Shown here: positions 33,745-43,895 of the stretch, piece after piece
Numbering within the stretch: the stretch's first letter is position 1
Layout of the letters: every line of letters begins with the position of its first letter
Translations under genes and position numbers: made by a program
Notes under the pieces: generated by a model
The model's input: the letters and a program-made list of their open reading frames with translations, nothing else
The model's database searches: none
What the model was told of the DNA's origin: nothing
From: Planctomycetota bacterium
Lineage (GTDB): Bacteria; Planctomycetota; UBA1135; GCA-002686595
Length of the DNA: 64,000 bases
Reading direction: 5' to 3'
Assembly: GCA_002862085.1 (NCBI GenBank)
Contig: PKCK01000013.1
Span: forward strand, 62,001-126,000

Positions 33745-34763
33745 GCGCGAGCGCCTACCGACGGGACCCGTCGGCGTTCCGGGGTGCCGTCGAGGCGCGG
33801 CCCTTCGAGAGCGTGCTGCTCGCGGGCAACCCCCTCGGCGATCCGCACGTGCGCGAGGTCCCGGTCTACCTGCCTCCCGCCGCGCTCGACGGTGAGCGCC
33901 TGCCCGTGATCTTCCTCCTCGCCGGCTTCACGGGCCGCGGCCAGTCCATGCTGGAGACCCACCCCTGGCGCGGAGGCGCGGTGCGCGCCTACGACCGACG
34001 CCTGGCGGAGAGCGGCGACCGCGGCGCGATCCTCGTCATGCCCGACTGCTTCACCCGCTACGGCGGGAGCCAGTACGTGGACAGCAGCGCGACCGGCCCC
34101 TACGCCTCGCACGTCGCACAGGAGCTCGTGGCCTTCGTCGACGACAACTATCCGACGGTTCCCGGAGCGCGTGCGGTGGCCGGGAAGAGCTCCGGGGGCT
34201 TCGGCGCTCTCCACCTCGCCATGACTCACCCCGGCGTCTTCCGCGCGGCGGCGTCGGTCAGTGGCGATTGCGCCTTCGAGTTCCCCCTCGGCCACGAGAT
34301 GATCGGGTGCGCCCGCGCGCTGCTCGCGAGCGACGGCGATCCCCGGCCGTGGCTGGAGTCCTTCGAAGAGTCCCACGATCTGGGTGGTGACGGGCACGCC
34401 GCGATCAACGTGATCGCGATGAGCGCCTGCTACGCGCCCAACCCGGAGAGCCCCTGGGGCTTCGATCTGCCCTTCGACCCGGAGACGTGCGAGCGACGCC
34501 TCGAGGTCTGGGAACGTTTCCTCGCCTTCGATCCACTGGTGGCCGCGAGAGAACACGCCGAAGCGCTGCGCGCGCTGGAGCTGCTGTACCTCGAGGCTGG
34601 CACGCGCGACGAGTTCGGTCTGCAGTTCGGCGCCCGTCTCCTGGACCGCGAGCTGACCCGGCTGGGGGTCCCCCACGAGTACGCAGAGCACGACGGCGGC
34701 CACTTCGGGCTCGACAAGCGCTACGCGGAGCTGCTCCCGCGCCTCGAGGCGACCCTCGGGTGA
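33741..34763 (+). CDS. Esterase, putative (esterase D/PF00756-like alpha/beta hydrolase)
   Basis: 340 residues from TTG 33741, chosen because it overlaps the adenosine deaminase stop (TTGA), as seen also for oleD. Esterase-family features are LPVIFLLAGFTGRG, FVDDNYPTV, the nucleophile elbow AGKSSGGFGALHLA (GxSxG variant with KSS), SGDCAFEF, and the C-terminal EYAEHDGGHFG with the catalytic His. No signal peptide, so probably cytoplasmic. S-formylglutathione hydrolase and other PF00756 members are possible, and no substrate can be inferred. Confidence 0.85.
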   Translation: MSASAYRRDPSAFRGAVEARPFESVLLAGNPLGDPHVREVPVYLPPAALDGERLPVIFLLAGFTGRGQSMLETHPWRGGAVRAYDRRLAESGDRGAILVMPDCFTRYGGSQYVDSSATGPYASHVAQELVAFVDDNYPTVPGARAVAGKSSGGFGALHLAMTHPGVFRAAASVSGDCAFEFPLGHEMIGCARALLASDGDPRPWLESFEESHDLGGDGHAAINVIAMSACYAPNPESPWGFDLPFDPETCERRLEVWERFLAFDPLVAAREHAEALRALELLYLEAGTRDEFGLQFGARLLDRELTRLGVPHEYAEHDGGHFGLDKRYAELLPRLEATLG

Positions 34764-34857
34764 GCGGCTTCTTCGCAGCCGACGCGGAGAAGTCGCGCGA
34801 CGGGCTCGCTGGGACCTGGCTCCGCAGGGCGAATGGCCGGACCCCGCGGCACCCCGC

Positions 34858-35208
34858 TCAGGGGTGGTGAACCTCGACGACGGTCGTGATGCCGCCTCGC
34901 ACCCAGAAGTCGCCTTCGACCGTCATGCGCTTCGGCGCGATCTTCGTGACGAGATCATCGAGGATCTGGTTGGTCACAGCTTCGTGGAACGCTCCGACCT
35001 CGCGGTAGCTCCAGAGGTAGAGCTTCAAGCTCTTCAGCTCGACGCACTGCTCGTCTGGCGTGTAGCGGATCCGGATCGTGGCGAAGTCCGGCTGCCCGGT
35101 CTTGGGGCAGACGCAGGTGAACTCCGGGCAATCGAAGCGGATCTCGTAGTCGCGGCCGGGGCGCGGGTTGGGGAACGAGTCGAGCTCGCGTGAGGGCTGG
35201 GTGCTCAT
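34858..35208 (-). CDS. queF: NADPH-dependent 7-cyano-7-deazaguanine reductase (QueF type I, short)
   Basis: 116 residues from ATG 35208. It reduces preQ0 to preQ1 in queuosine biosynthesis. The catalytic Cys is in [12 protein letters not shown] (Cys34) and the QueF hallmark [13 protein letters not shown] follows at 58-70. Asp41 in PDF is the general acid. Length is the single-domain (B. subtilis) type. No other que gene is in the window, and no preQ1 riboswitch is seen upstream. Confidence 0.94.
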   Translation of the reverse strand: MSTQPSRELDSFPNPRPGRDYEIRFDCPEFTCVCPKTGQPDFATIRIRYTPDEQCVELKSLKLYLWSYREVGAFHEAVTNQILDDLVTKIAPKRMTVEGDFWVRGGITTVVEVHHP

Positions 35209-35318
35209 GGGATCTGGACGCCGCGTCGAGCGGCGCGGCGAAGACGGTAAGGAATCACGGCCCCCCGGGGCCCTCACGAGAATTGTGGTTCCTGGCCGCA
35301 GGACCCGGCAGGAAGCCT

Positions 35319-37577
35319 CTACGGGCGCCGTCGCCCGCGCGCCCGATCGACCACGACCCCTTCGATCTCCCGATCGAGGCACCAGAGGACCTCCTCCCCG
35401 TGGAGTGCAGCACCGCCCGGCACCACGAGGCGGCCGGTCGCCGCCCCGCTCGGGAAGAGCTGCACGTAGCGGCCCGAGCGCGGATCGGCCGCCCAGAGGC
35501 GCCAGACCTCCCGGGCCTCATCGTCGAGTGCGCGGTCGAGGTGGAGTCCCGCGATGTCGAAGGTCCAGTCGTCCCCCACCACCCGGGGTGCCAGGGTGTC
35601 GTCCAGTTCCGCCGGCGAGCGCGTGACGCGCGCGGACTCGGCCTGGGTCAGCACGCCGGCGAACCACACCGAGCGGACGGTGCCTTCGAGGAACCAGCGC
35701 GGATCGGCGCCGAGCCAGAAGACGGCGCGAGGTGCCTCGGCGCCCTTCATCCAGACGCCTGCGAGCTCTCCCCCGACGTCGGTGCCGTCGTTCGAGGACC
35801 AGCGAAAGACCGGGGGAACGGAGAGCAGTTCAGCTGCGGAGGCGTCGGGCGGCGCCACGGCCTCCGCGGCGCCGACGTCGAGCGGATCGACCGGTCGATC
35901 CGCCGGCGAGGTCCCCTCGCCCACCCAGCCGAGGACGCCGGCGTCGCCGAGCCCGTGGGCTGCGACCGGTTCCTCGAGGCGCATCACATCGCGAACGAGG
36001 AGAGCGGACCGCAGCGCGTCGTGGCGCCGCCGCGGCGACTCGGCTCTCCGGTCCTCCGCGGGCACCTCATCGATCCGGACGGGCGGCATCAGCAGCGTCA
36101 GGCCGCGGCGTCGCGCGTCCTCGAACTCGGCTTCGCCCGTGAGCAGCCAGAACGCCCCCGAGGGCACGCCTCTCACCTCCAGCGGAGGCGCTCCCGGCGG
36201 GAGGAAGGGCGGCGAGGTCAGGCTGCTGTCGTGCTCGGGAGCGAGGGCCTCGACGCCGGCGATCCGGCGAGGGGGGTCCAGGATCCACGTCACCCTCGAC
36301 CAGCCGTCCTCGCGACCCGCGGCGAGCACGGCCTCGTGGACGACGCCGACCTCGGCTGCTGCCCACTGCACCGTCGTCGCGCTCCCCGCGGTCAGGACCG
36401 CGTAGAGGCCACCGGTGAGAGCCGGTAGGAACGAGCGGCGAGCGCCGGAGAGCGCCGTCGCGGAGATCCCGAGCCCCACGGCCATGGCGACCGCCAGTGA
36501 GAGGGTGTCCGGCGCATCGGCGAGGCTCTCGGGGGCGGCGCGCTCGCCGATCCCGAGGAGCAGGAGCACCGCGATGGCGATGGCCCAGCCGCCGAGCACG
36601 CGACCCCACAGGCGCGGGGCGGCTCTGGCCGCCACGAAGCCCGGGTGCAGCGCCGCGAGCAGCGCGACCACCGCGAGGACGTAGCCGAGGGTCCCGATCC
36701 CGGAGGTGTTCACCGGGAGCACCACGACTCCGGTCTTCTCGGCGGCGAGCGCGAATGCGTGGGCGAGCCCCTCGGGCTCGGCGGACAGCAGCTGAGCCGG
36801 GTCGAAACCAGCCGGCGCAGGCGCGTCGGCCGCGTCGGCTCCGGGACGCGCAACCCAGCGAACCAGGGCCTCGAAGCCCAGCGCGGCCGCGTAGCCGAGG
36901 GCCACCTGCACACCCGTCCGAAAGCGCGCCGCGAGGGGGCGGTGCCGCCTGGCGGCGATGAACTCGAGCCCGAAGCCCAGCGGTACGAGCACGAGGGCCG
37001 CCGGCGAGGACGCGGCGGCGACCACGGCGAGGGCGAAGGCGGCGCCGAGCGCGACCGCCCGGCGCTCCTGACGCCCCTCGAGGAGCAGCGCGACGGACCA
37101 CGCGCTCGCGGCGAGCCCGACCACGTCACCGCGGGCAGGCAGGTGCGCGACCACCGGCACGAGCAGCGGATGGACCATGAGGAACACGCCCGCCGCGGCT
37201 CCGGCGCTCCGCGCGTGGTCGTCACCGGTCCATGGCTTCAACCCGCGGATGACGCAGGCTCGCACTCCGAACGCCGCGATGACGAGAATGATCAGGCTCT
37301 CGAGCCTCAGCCTCCCCGCGTCGCCGGGCGTGTAGACACCTCCCTTGGCGTGGAACGAGCGGGAGAGCGCCAGCGAGAACGCCGCGACCGGGCGGTGCTC
37401 CACGGCATCGACGCTCCAGGCAGCGTCCCAGCCCCGGTCCTCGAAGCGGCGATCGATGTCCTCGAGGACCGCCAGGTCGGACCCGAGGAAGCCCGCGCCG
37501 AGCAGCGGCCGGTGGGCGTACCACGCGAGGGCCACGCAGAGCAGGAAGACGAGGAATCGCTTGAGAGCGGAGGGCAC
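35319..37577 (-). CDS. Large integral membrane protein, GT-C/mannosyltransferase-like
   Basis: 752 residues. Multiple hydrophobic segments span about 8-480, with an early conserved-looking loop [21 protein letters not shown]...[15 protein letters not shown] between TM1 and TM2. The Asp/Glu-rich loop followed by [10 protein letters not shown] is reminiscent of the N-terminus of O-mannosyltransferase/TPR-fused GT-C proteins. The C-terminal third (about 450-752) is soluble and beta-rich, with Trp-rich stretches ([34 protein letters not shown]). No catalytic motif can be assigned firmly. It may be an uncharacterised membrane glycosyltransferase-like protein. Start ATG 37577. Confidence 0.6.
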   Translation of the reverse strand: MPSALKRFLVFLLCVALAWYAHRPLLGAGFLGSDLAVLEDIDRRFEDRGWDAAWSVDAVEHRPVAAFSLALSRSFHAKGGVYTPGDAGRLRLESLIILVIAAFGVRACVIRGLKPWTGDDHARSAGAAAGVFLMVHPLLVPVVAHLPARGDVVGLAASAWSVALLLEGRQERRAVALGAAFALAVVAAASSPAALVLVPLGFGLEFIAARRHRPLAARFRTGVQVALGYAAALGFEALVRWVARPGADAADAPAPAGFDPAQLLSAEPEGLAHAFALAAEKTGVVVLPVNTSGIGTLGYVLAVVALLAALHPGFVAARAAPRLWGRVLGGWAIAIAVLLLLGIGERAAPESLADAPDTLSLAVAMAVGLGISATALSGARRSFLPALTGGLYAVLTAGSATTVQWAAAEVGVVHEAVLAAGREDGWSRVTWILDPPRRIAGVEALAPEHDSSLTSPPFLPPGAPPLEVRGVPSGAFWLLTGEAEFEDARRRGLTLLMPPVRIDEVPAEDRRAESPRRRHDALRSALLVRDVMRLEEPVAAHGLGDAGVLGWVGEGTSPADRPVDPLDVGAAEAVAPPDASAAELLSVPPVFRWSSNDGTDVGGELAGVWMKGAEAPRAVFWLGADPRWFLEGTVRSVWFAGVLTQAESARVTRSPAELDDTLAPRVVGDDWTFDIAGLHLDRALDDEAREVWRLWAADPRSGRYVQLFPSGAATGRLVVPGGAALHGEEVLWCLDREIEGVVVDRARGRRRP

Positions 37578-37633
37578 CGGCGGAGGGTAACCTCCAGGGT
37601 CCCCGTGTCGCCCGCTGCGGCCCGCCGACTCCC

Positions 37634-38089
37634 ATGCTCGAGCACTTCCAGCCCCTCATCGACGCCGCCGACGGCGTCGATCTCACCGATCCCGCCGCCG
37701 CCCGAGAGACCCTGAAGAGCCGCCTCGACCCCGAGTCCGAGGCCGGCCGTGCGGTCAGCGCGAGCCTCGTCGCCCTCCTCGAGGAGGGCAGGGTCGCGGA
37801 CCGCGGCGCGCCGCCGGTGCGATTCAGCCGCGCGGCGAAAGCCACCGAGGAGACCTCCGGCTTCTCCATCGACGTCGTCGACATGACGGGCCCGGGCCCC
37901 CTCCACCGTCACCCCAACGGCGAGGTCAACTGGTGCATCGCCCTCGAGGGTGCCCCCACCTTCGACGGTGAAGGCCCCGGCTGGGTCGTGGAGCCACCCG
38001 GCAGCGAGCACGTCCCCACGGTGGCGGACGGCCGCATGCTGATCGTGTACCTCCTCCCCGAGGGCGCGATCGAATTCGTTCAGGGTTGA
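37634..38089 (+). CDS. DUF4863-like cupin protein
   Basis: 151 residues. A helical N-terminal part is followed by a cupin-like core with MTGPGPLHRHPNGEVNWCIALEG (metal-ligand His residues and Glu) and VEPPGSEHVPTVADGRMLIVYLLPEGAIEF. The pattern resembles the DUF4863 family, which includes 4-hydroxylaminobenzoate lyase-like proteins. No aromatic-nitro pathway is nearby, so the role here is unknown. It diverges from the large membrane protein (56 bp apart) and converges on the AstE-like gene, 22 bp away. Confidence 0.7.
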   Translation: MLEHFQPLIDAADGVDLTDPAAARETLKSRLDPESEAGRAVSASLVALLEEGRVADRGAPPVRFSRAAKATEETSGFSIDVVDMTGPGPLHRHPNGEVNWCIALEGAPTFDGEGPGWVVEPPGSEHVPTVADGRMLIVYLLPEGAIEFVQG

Positions 38090-38111
38090 GCTCTGAGCGC
38101 GTCCGGGAGGG

Positions 38112-39308
38112 TCACTGCGGGCGGCGCGTCCACTCGGTGACGTCCCCCGTGGGCGCGTTCTTCCTGAACCCGAACAGGTGAAGGAGGTGCGCCATCCACC
38201 GCGGTGCCCCGCGACGCGCGAGGATCCGTCCGGCTCGCGTGTCCAGCGCCACGACGCCCGGGAGTGCGCGCAGACCGTGCTCGATCCACGACCTGCGGAG
38301 CAGTCGTGAAGCGAGCAGCCACCGGCGGCTGACCGCGCGGCAGAGGAAGAACCCCTCGGTCCCGAGCCCCTGGTAGAGAGGCATGAGCATGTAGCCGGAG
38401 AGCGGGGCGGAGACCTCCTGGCCGCGCTGATCCGCGAGCACGCAGCCGTCTTCCACCGGCATGAAGTTGCGCCAGCCGCCCCGCATCGCGAAGTCCTCTC
38501 CCTCCGCGATGGCGTGGGCGTAGATGAGGTCGAGCACCTCCGGCGCGTCGCCCCGGGCCTGGCGAAGGAGCCGGCGAGCCTGTTCCAGGCGGACGTCGCC
38601 CTCGGGCAGGACTCTCGCGTGATCGAGGACGACCCAGAGCGAGGCCAGGAGGACATCGCGGGTGGAGCTCGCCTCGTGCTGGCCGCCCTCGACGACGGCC
38701 GAGGTGTCCCCCTGGGCCACCAGCCAGGTCAGGAGCGGTCCCTCGATGCGCTCCTCGAGACCGAGCACGACGGGGAGTCCGATGTCCCGGGCGAGCCGGC
38801 GGCTCGGGAGCGAGTCGGGCACCACCGAGAAGGCCCCCCCGTCCGCGGAGGTGCTGTGCAGGTCGACGAGAATCACCTCGCGGCTGCGTCCGCGCGCGGC
38901 GTCACGCTCCGCCTCGATGATGCTGAACAGCGCGCGGAGCTCCGACTCGTCCGCGGTGTCGTCCTCCGGCCGACGCGCCCCCAAGGCCCGCAGGGAGTCC
39001 TCGGTCCACATCCGGTTGAGATCCTGCCCGTGGTGCCGGACGCCGTTCTGGAGCGCCGCCAGGTTGCCCGCGAGCCCGACGATCCGGCCGGCCGTCGGCG
39101 TGTCCTCGAGCGCCGCGAACAGGGCCCTCAGTGCCCGGACGCCGCCCGGCTCGTTCCCGTGGAGACCGGCGGTGAGGATCACCAGGGGGCCGTCACGGCC
39201 CTCGTCCTTGATCCCCACCTCCCGGGTCAACCCGTCCAGATCGGGGTGACCAGCAGGGACAGCGACGCCGCGCGGCGTCGCCTTGGGCTTCGGAGCGGCG
39301 GGGCTCAT
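38112..39308 (-). CDS. Succinylglutamate desuccinylase/aspartoacylase-like zinc carboxypeptidase
   Basis: 398 residues from ATG 39308 (ATG 39350 is possible but adds a non-conserved leader). Zinc motif GLHGNEPGG (His, Glu), DLNRMWTEDS, and DLHSTSADGGAF with the third His. This is the AstE/AspA deacylase fold of M14-related enzymes. The C-terminal quarter (about 270-398), with LSGYMLMPLYQGLG and RAGRILARRGAPRWMAHLLHLFGFR, is longer than in E. coli AstE. Substrate unknown: arginine catabolism genes (astA-D) are absent here. Confidence 0.88.
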   Translation of the reverse strand: MSPAAPKPKATPRGVAVPAGHPDLDGLTREVGIKDEGRDGPLVILTAGLHGNEPGGVRALRALFAALEDTPTAGRIVGLAGNLAALQNGVRHHGQDLNRMWTEDSLRALGARRPEDDTADESELRALFSIIEAERDAARGRSREVILVDLHSTSADGGAFSVVPDSLPSRRLARDIGLPVVLGLEERIEGPLLTWLVAQGDTSAVVEGGQHEASSTRDVLLASLWVVLDHARVLPEGDVRLEQARRLLRQARGDAPEVLDLIYAHAIAEGEDFAMRGGWRNFMPVEDGCVLADQRGQEVSAPLSGYMLMPLYQGLGTEGFFLCRAVSRRWLLASRLLRRSWIEHGLRALPGVVALDTRAGRILARRGAPRWMAHLLHLFGFRKNAPTGDVTEWTRRPQ

Positions 39309-39393
39309 CCCGTGATGATCGGCTCGCACCACGGGCGAGCAAGAGCCCACCCTGGGAACTGTCTCGCAGCGGCGGATCAGGTCGCCTCGCGTA

Positions 39394-41319
39394 TCAGTCG
39401 TCCCTCAGCGTCTCCTCGAGGAGCTTGGCGGAGGCGTCGATGAAGTCGTGCTCCGTGATGATCCCGACGAGGCGCTCCCCTTCGACCACCGGGAGACAGC
39501 TGATCTTGTGCTCGCGCATGATGCGCATGGCCTCCAGCGTCGTGTGCTTGGGTGAGACGATGATCGGCTCCAGGATCATCACCTCCTTCACGGCGATCGG
39601 CTCCTCCGCCGCCGCTCGCGACGCCTGCCGCTTGATCAGGAGCCGCAGGATCATGCGCTGTGAGACGAGCCCGCAGAGCTTGCCGCCGTCGTCCTCCACC
39701 GGCACGTAGCGGATGTGCTCCCAGTCCATCAGGCTCGCCGCGAGGTCGATGACGTCCTCGGGATGCAGGGTGAACAGGTCCCGGCTCATGATCTGTCCGA
39801 CGGTCCGGAAGCTGTGGCGCCAGTCCGTGATCTCGTCGAGGTCGGCGGGCGCCCATCGGTGACCCGGCAGACCCGCCGCCTGTCGGGCGTACATCGCCGA
39901 AGTGAGCGCCCGGTGACGCTCGTCCGGCGTCCCGCGCGTCCCCATGCGCGCGAGGGAGTCCAGCGCCCACTGCGCGCCGGTCCGTCCGCTGGAGACGCGC
40001 TCGTCGATCACGCCCATGTACCGGTCGATGTCGGCGGAGTCGAGCCCCTTGTGCTCGAGCCCTTTCCGAGCCTTCGGGAGCAGGTCCGAGAGGATCAGGT
40101 CCCGGGCGCTGACCCGCTGGTTACCCAGCCAGCGCATCTCGGCACTCAGCCCGTAGCGCGCGGCCGCCATGAAGTTCCCCTTCGCGTCGTCGAAGTCCAT
40201 GACCCTACGGACGTCGTCGAGCTCCTCGCCGAAGGCGATCATGAGGCCGAAGAAGAACGCGGCGTTGGCGACCTCGTCCTCGATCGTCGGTCCGGCCGGC
40301 AACACGCGGTTCTCGATGCGCAGGTGCGGCTTTCCGTCGGAGATCCCGTAGCAGGGGCGGTTCCACCGGTAGACCGTTCCGTTGTGCATGCGGAGCGCGT
40401 CGAGCGTCGGGATCTCGCCTCGGTCGAGCGCCTCGAAGGCACCCCCTTTGCGGTCGCCGCCGATCAGCAGCCTGAAGCGCGACAGGTCCTCGCGGAAGAT
40501 CTCCAGGACGCCGTCCTGGACCCAGCGCTCACCGAAGGTCACGCGCTGACGGACGTTCCGCGCCATCTGCGTCGCGTTGCGGACGTCGAGGGACTGGGTG
40601 AAGAGCGCGACGCGCGTCTCGTGCCACAGGCGATGCTGCAGGAGCACTGGCGAGTTGACCGCGGCTGCGAGCACCGGCGCCGTGACGAGCTGGGCCAGGT
40701 TGTAGAGGTTGGCGAACTCCAGGTCCGACACCTGGAAGTGCAGCTGGAAGGAGGTGTTGCACGCCTCCATCATCACGTTGTCGTGCTCGACGCGGAGCTC
40801 GTCGAGGCCCTTGATCAGGAACTCGAACTGGCCGCCGCACATGTCCGACATGATCCTGTTCAGCTGCCGGTACCGCTCGATGTCGGCCATGCTGTCGAGG
40901 CCGAGGTCCTCCTGATGGAGCGTCGGCAGGATCCCGCACATCAGGACCCGGCACCCCGCCTCCTGAGCGGCCGCCCGCGCGTTCATGACGAGGCCGTCCA
41001 GCTCCTTGTGCATTCCGGACAGGCAGCGTCCGGACAGCGATTGCGGCTCGAGGTTGGCCTCGATGTTGAAGCGGGCCAGCTCGGGCGTGTAAGCACCCGG
41101 CGCGCCCACGAGCCCCGCGAGCACCTCCGACTGGCGCGCCACGGGCTGCCATGCGTCGTCCACGAGGAAGAGCTCCTGCTCGGCGCCGATGCGGCGCACG
41201 CCGCGCTCGATCATCCCCGACTCCATCATGCGCTCGAGCCCCTGGAGGTCCTCGAGCACCGCCTGCATGAACGTGCGGAGGTTGCTGCCACCTCGCTCAC
41301 CGACGTCCTGGGTTTCCAT
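39394..41319 (-). CDS. GCS2-like carboxylate-amine ligase fused to two CBS domains
   Basis: 641 residues from ATG 41319. Residues 1-490 resemble glutamate-cysteine ligase type 2/YbdK-like proteins: IGAEQELFLVDD (metal site), RFNIEANLEPQSL, NTSFQLHFQV, RLWHETRVALF, and HLRIENRVLPAGPTIEDEVANAAFF. The C-terminus has two CBS domains: about 507-570 (MSRDLFTLHPED, YVPVEDDGGKLCGLVS) and 577-635 (ILEPIIVSPKHTTLEAM, CLPVVEGERLVGIITEHDF). CBS pairs bind adenosyl nucleotides and often regulate catalysis. The fusion suggests an amide or glutathione-like ligase controlled by energy state. It is transcribed divergently from the LytS kinase. Substrate unknown. Confidence 0.88.
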   Translation of the reverse strand: METQDVGERGGSNLRTFMQAVLEDLQGLERMMESGMIERGVRRIGAEQELFLVDDAWQPVARQSEVLAGLVGAPGAYTPELARFNIEANLEPQSLSGRCLSGMHKELDGLVMNARAAAQEAGCRVLMCGILPTLHQEDLGLDSMADIERYRQLNRIMSDMCGGQFEFLIKGLDELRVEHDNVMMEACNTSFQLHFQVSDLEFANLYNLAQLVTAPVLAAAVNSPVLLQHRLWHETRVALFTQSLDVRNATQMARNVRQRVTFGERWVQDGVLEIFREDLSRFRLLIGGDRKGGAFEALDRGEIPTLDALRMHNGTVYRWNRPCYGISDGKPHLRIENRVLPAGPTIEDEVANAAFFFGLMIAFGEELDDVRRVMDFDDAKGNFMAAARYGLSAEMRWLGNQRVSARDLILSDLLPKARKGLEHKGLDSADIDRYMGVIDERVSSGRTGAQWALDSLARMGTRGTPDERHRALTSAMYARQAAGLPGHRWAPADLDEITDWRHSFRTVGQIMSRDLFTLHPEDVIDLAASLMDWEHIRYVPVEDDGGKLCGLVSQRMILRLLIKRQASRAAAEEPIAVKEVMILEPIIVSPKHTTLEAMRIMREHKISCLPVVEGERLVGIITEHDFIDASAKLLEETLRDD

Positions 41320-41444
41320 GTCTGGAGCATAGGAACCGGTTCGGCAGGGACATAGGAAAGCGTTCGCGGCGGGAGCAGGCGAGCGATTGTTGTGCGTCGC
41401 AGGGCCCACCGCCGATACTTCATGCGGCGCTCACGCGCTTTCCG

Positions 41445-42995
41445 ATGACGCGCATCGACCGAGAGATCACCACCGCTCCGGCGGGCCTGGAGCGCTGGCT
41501 CACGAGCCGGCCACGGCTGGTCCTCGTCGCCCTCGCGGCAGCGGCGGCGGCCACCGCCGCGACGTCCATGGGCGAGCTCGAGCTCCTCCGCGCGAGCGAC
41601 ATGACCACGGACGAGGCGGAGCGGGACGTCGTCGTCCAGACCGGCGCGATCTGGCTCGCCTGGGCCCTCGTCTCTCCGCTGCTCTTCGCCATCGCGTTCC
41701 AGCTCGCGCAGAGCGCGCGCCACTGGACCATCGCCGCCCTCTGTCATCTCCCCCTCGCCTTCGGAGTCGGAAGCGCCTTCCTCGCCGGTGAGATCGCCGT
41801 GCAGGAAGCGCTGCAGGGGCCGGAGGACACCGATCTCTTCCGCAGACTCCTCGAGGTCCGCGAAGAGGCGCGCGAGCGGGGTTGGGGCCCGGAGGGCCGG
41901 CGCGGGTGGAGCGGCCGCGCCGAAGCAGAAGCACGTCGCCGCGAAGGTCGCGGGAATCGCGACGATCAGATCGTGCCGCGAGAGCTCCCACTCCCCCCCG
42001 CCGAGCGCGCTCCCGCCCTCGGGCCCGGATCGGCGGACGATCCCCTGCCTGACTCGCCTGACGACGAGGCGAGGCAGGACACCGGGCGCGAGAATCGCGT
42101 GGACGCCGACGATCGCGGAACGCGCCGGCCACCGTTCACCCGGGACGAGTTCCGCAGGCTCCGCCGCATGGGCCGCAGCACCACGGCGAACGTCGCGACG
42201 GGCGACGTCGCAGCGGACTTCGAGCGGCGCTGGCGCCTGCGCGTCCCGCGCTACGGACTCATCTACCTCGCGCTCATCCTCATCGGCCTCGGCTCGCGGG
42301 CGTTCCTCCTGGGCAGACAGCGCGAACGTGAGGCGGTGAACCTGGAGCTGCGAGCGGAGCGGCTGGAGGCCGAGCTCGTCGAGGCGCGCCTGACCGCGCT
42401 GAAGGGCCAGCTCCATCCCCACTTCCTCTTCAACGCGCTGCACTCCGTCGGCGGCCTCATCCGCTCGGCCGACCCGGGCCGCGCCCTCACGGCTCTGGCC
42501 CAGATCGGAGATCTGCTTCGCACGAGCCTCGACGCGGGCGGGGAGCAGTTCGTCACCCTGGGCCGTGAGATCGAGCTCCTGCACCGCTACCTGGACGTCG
42601 AGGCCCTGCGCCTCGGGGAGAAGCTGCGGGTGGAGTTCGCCGTCGATCCAGCCCTGGAGGAGTGCGAGGTCCCCGCGTTCATCACGCAGCCCCTCGTGGA
42701 GAACGCCGTGAAGCACGGCGTGGCCCAGAGGCCCGAAGGCGGCTGCGTCGCCATCACCGCGCGCGCGATCGACGGCGAGATCCTCGAGATCGCCATCGAG
42801 AACGATGGGCCAGCTCCTCCGGAAACGCCCAGGGAGGGGGTCGGCCTCGCTCACGTCCGCACGCGGCTCGAGACGCTCTTCGAGGGCGCTGGATCTCTCT
42901 GCCTGGAGAGGCTCTCCGAGCGCGAGGGCGCCCGCGCCGTCCTGCGTCTGCCCCTCGACGACGTGGCGCACGAGGAGGCGGACGACGACCGATGA
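41445..42995 (+). CDS. LytS-type sensor histidine kinase with long extracytoplasmic linker
   Basis: 516 residues from ATG 41445. Three N-terminal membrane segments (about 25-42, 68-88, 97-115) and a fourth at 270-288 bracket a 150-residue Asp/Glu/Arg/Pro-rich region (about 118-268) with no recognised domain. A coiled coil (about 292-318) leads into the LytS-type H-box LHPHFLFNALHSVG with His326, and then the ATPase lobe with PLVENAVKHG (N box) and GVGLAHVRTRLETLF (G box). Typical HK topology puts the linker outside. The response regulator starts within its stop (ATGA). Confidence 0.92.
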   Translation: MTRIDREITTAPAGLERWLTSRPRLVLVALAAAAAATAATSMGELELLRASDMTTDEAERDVVVQTGAIWLAWALVSPLLFAIAFQLAQSARHWTIAALCHLPLAFGVGSAFLAGEIAVQEALQGPEDTDLFRRLLEVREEARERGWGPEGRRGWSGRAEAEARRREGRGNRDDQIVPRELPLPPAERAPALGPGSADDPLPDSPDDEARQDTGRENRVDADDRGTRRPPFTRDEFRRLRRMGRSTTANVATGDVAADFERRWRLRVPRYGLIYLALILIGLGSRAFLLGRQREREAVNLELRAERLEAELVEARLTALKGQLHPHFLFNALHSVGGLIRSADPGRALTALAQIGDLLRTSLDAGGEQFVTLGREIELLHRYLDVEALRLGEKLRVEFAVDPALEECEVPAFITQPLVENAVKHGVAQRPEGGCVAITARAIDGEILEIAIENDGPAPPETPREGVGLAHVRTRLETLFEGAGSLCLERLSEREGARAVLRLPLDDVAHEEADDDR

Positions 42996-43747
42996 GCTAC
43001 GCGCGCATCAGGGTCCTGATCGCCGACGACGAGCCCGCAGCACGCGCGGCTCTCACCTCCCTCGTGACAGCCGACCCGAACCTCGAACTCGTCGCGGAGT
43101 GCGCTGACGGCTCCGAGGCTCTGCGCCGGGCGACCGAGCTCGCGCCGGACCTCTTGATCCTCGACGTGCGCATGCCAGGCGCGACGGGACTCGAGGTGGT
43201 CGCGGCGCTCCCCGAGGACAGGCGTCCGCTGGTGGTCTTCGCCACCGCCCATGACGACCACGCGGTGGACGCCTTCGAGCTGCACGCTGTCGACTACCTG
43301 CTCAAACCCTTCGACGACGAGCGCTTCCGCAAGGCGCTGGAGCGGGCCCGCGCGCGCTGGAGCGACGAGGGGCCGGAGGCGGGCCGCGAGCGCCTCGAAG
43401 GTGTGCTGCAGGACCGCGGAGAGGACCGCATCGTCGTACCCCGCGAAGGGAGCATGGTGCTCGTGCCCTTCGATGAGCTGGAGTGGATCGAAGCCGCCGA
43501 CCAGTACGTTCGCCTGCACCTGCTCGACGGCCGCGAGGAGCTCATGCGCGCATCGATGGGGCACCTGGAGAAACGCCTCGGCGGAGGCACGTTCATGCGC
43601 GTGCACCGCTCCGCGATCGTCCGCGTCGATCGTGTCGTCGAGCTGTCCAGTGCGACGTCCGGGACCGGACGGATCCGCCTCAGGGGCGGCGCGGAGGTCC
43701 CCGTCAGCCGCACGCGCCTGGCCCTGGTCCGGCGGGCCCTGCGCTGA
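42992..43747 (+). CDS. LytTR-family response regulator
   Basis: 251 residues from ATG 42992, overlapping the kinase gene by 4 bp. Residues 5-120 are a receiver: acidic pocket Asp12-Asp13-Glu14, phosphoacceptor Asp58 in LDVRMPGATG, Lys105 in LLKPFDDERF. Residues about 140-248 are a LytTR DNA-binding domain: IVVPREGSMVLVPFDELEWIEAADQYVRLHL and FMRVHRSAIVRVDRVVEL. It is the cognate partner of the LytS kinase; possible targets include the two Gly/Arg-rich exported proteins that follow (inference). Confidence 0.95.
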   Translation: MSYARIRVLIADDEPAARAALTSLVTADPNLELVAECADGSEALRRATELAPDLLILDVRMPGATGLEVVAALPEDRRPLVVFATAHDDHAVDAFELHAVDYLLKPFDDERFRKALERARARWSDEGPEAGRERLEGVLQDRGEDRIVVPREGSMVLVPFDELEWIEAADQYVRLHLLDGREELMRASMGHLEKRLGGGTFMRVHRSAIVRVDRVVELSSATSGTGRIRLRGGAEVPVSRTRLALVRRALR

Positions 43748-43895
43748 TCCGGGGCAGCGGTCCCCCCGTTCGCAACAGCCTGCCGCCCGAAGGCGCCAAG
43801 GGGGGCCGATGAGCGCTGGCAGGGGTCGACGAGGTCGTTCAGGAGGTCCGATCATCGGGGCTCACCGAGTGATCCCGGCCCCACGCCCCTCGAAC

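Noticed and set aside
35209-35318. preQ1 riboswitch upstream of queF
   Set aside because: No preQ1-type hairpin with an A-rich tail or a paired ribosome-binding site is visible.
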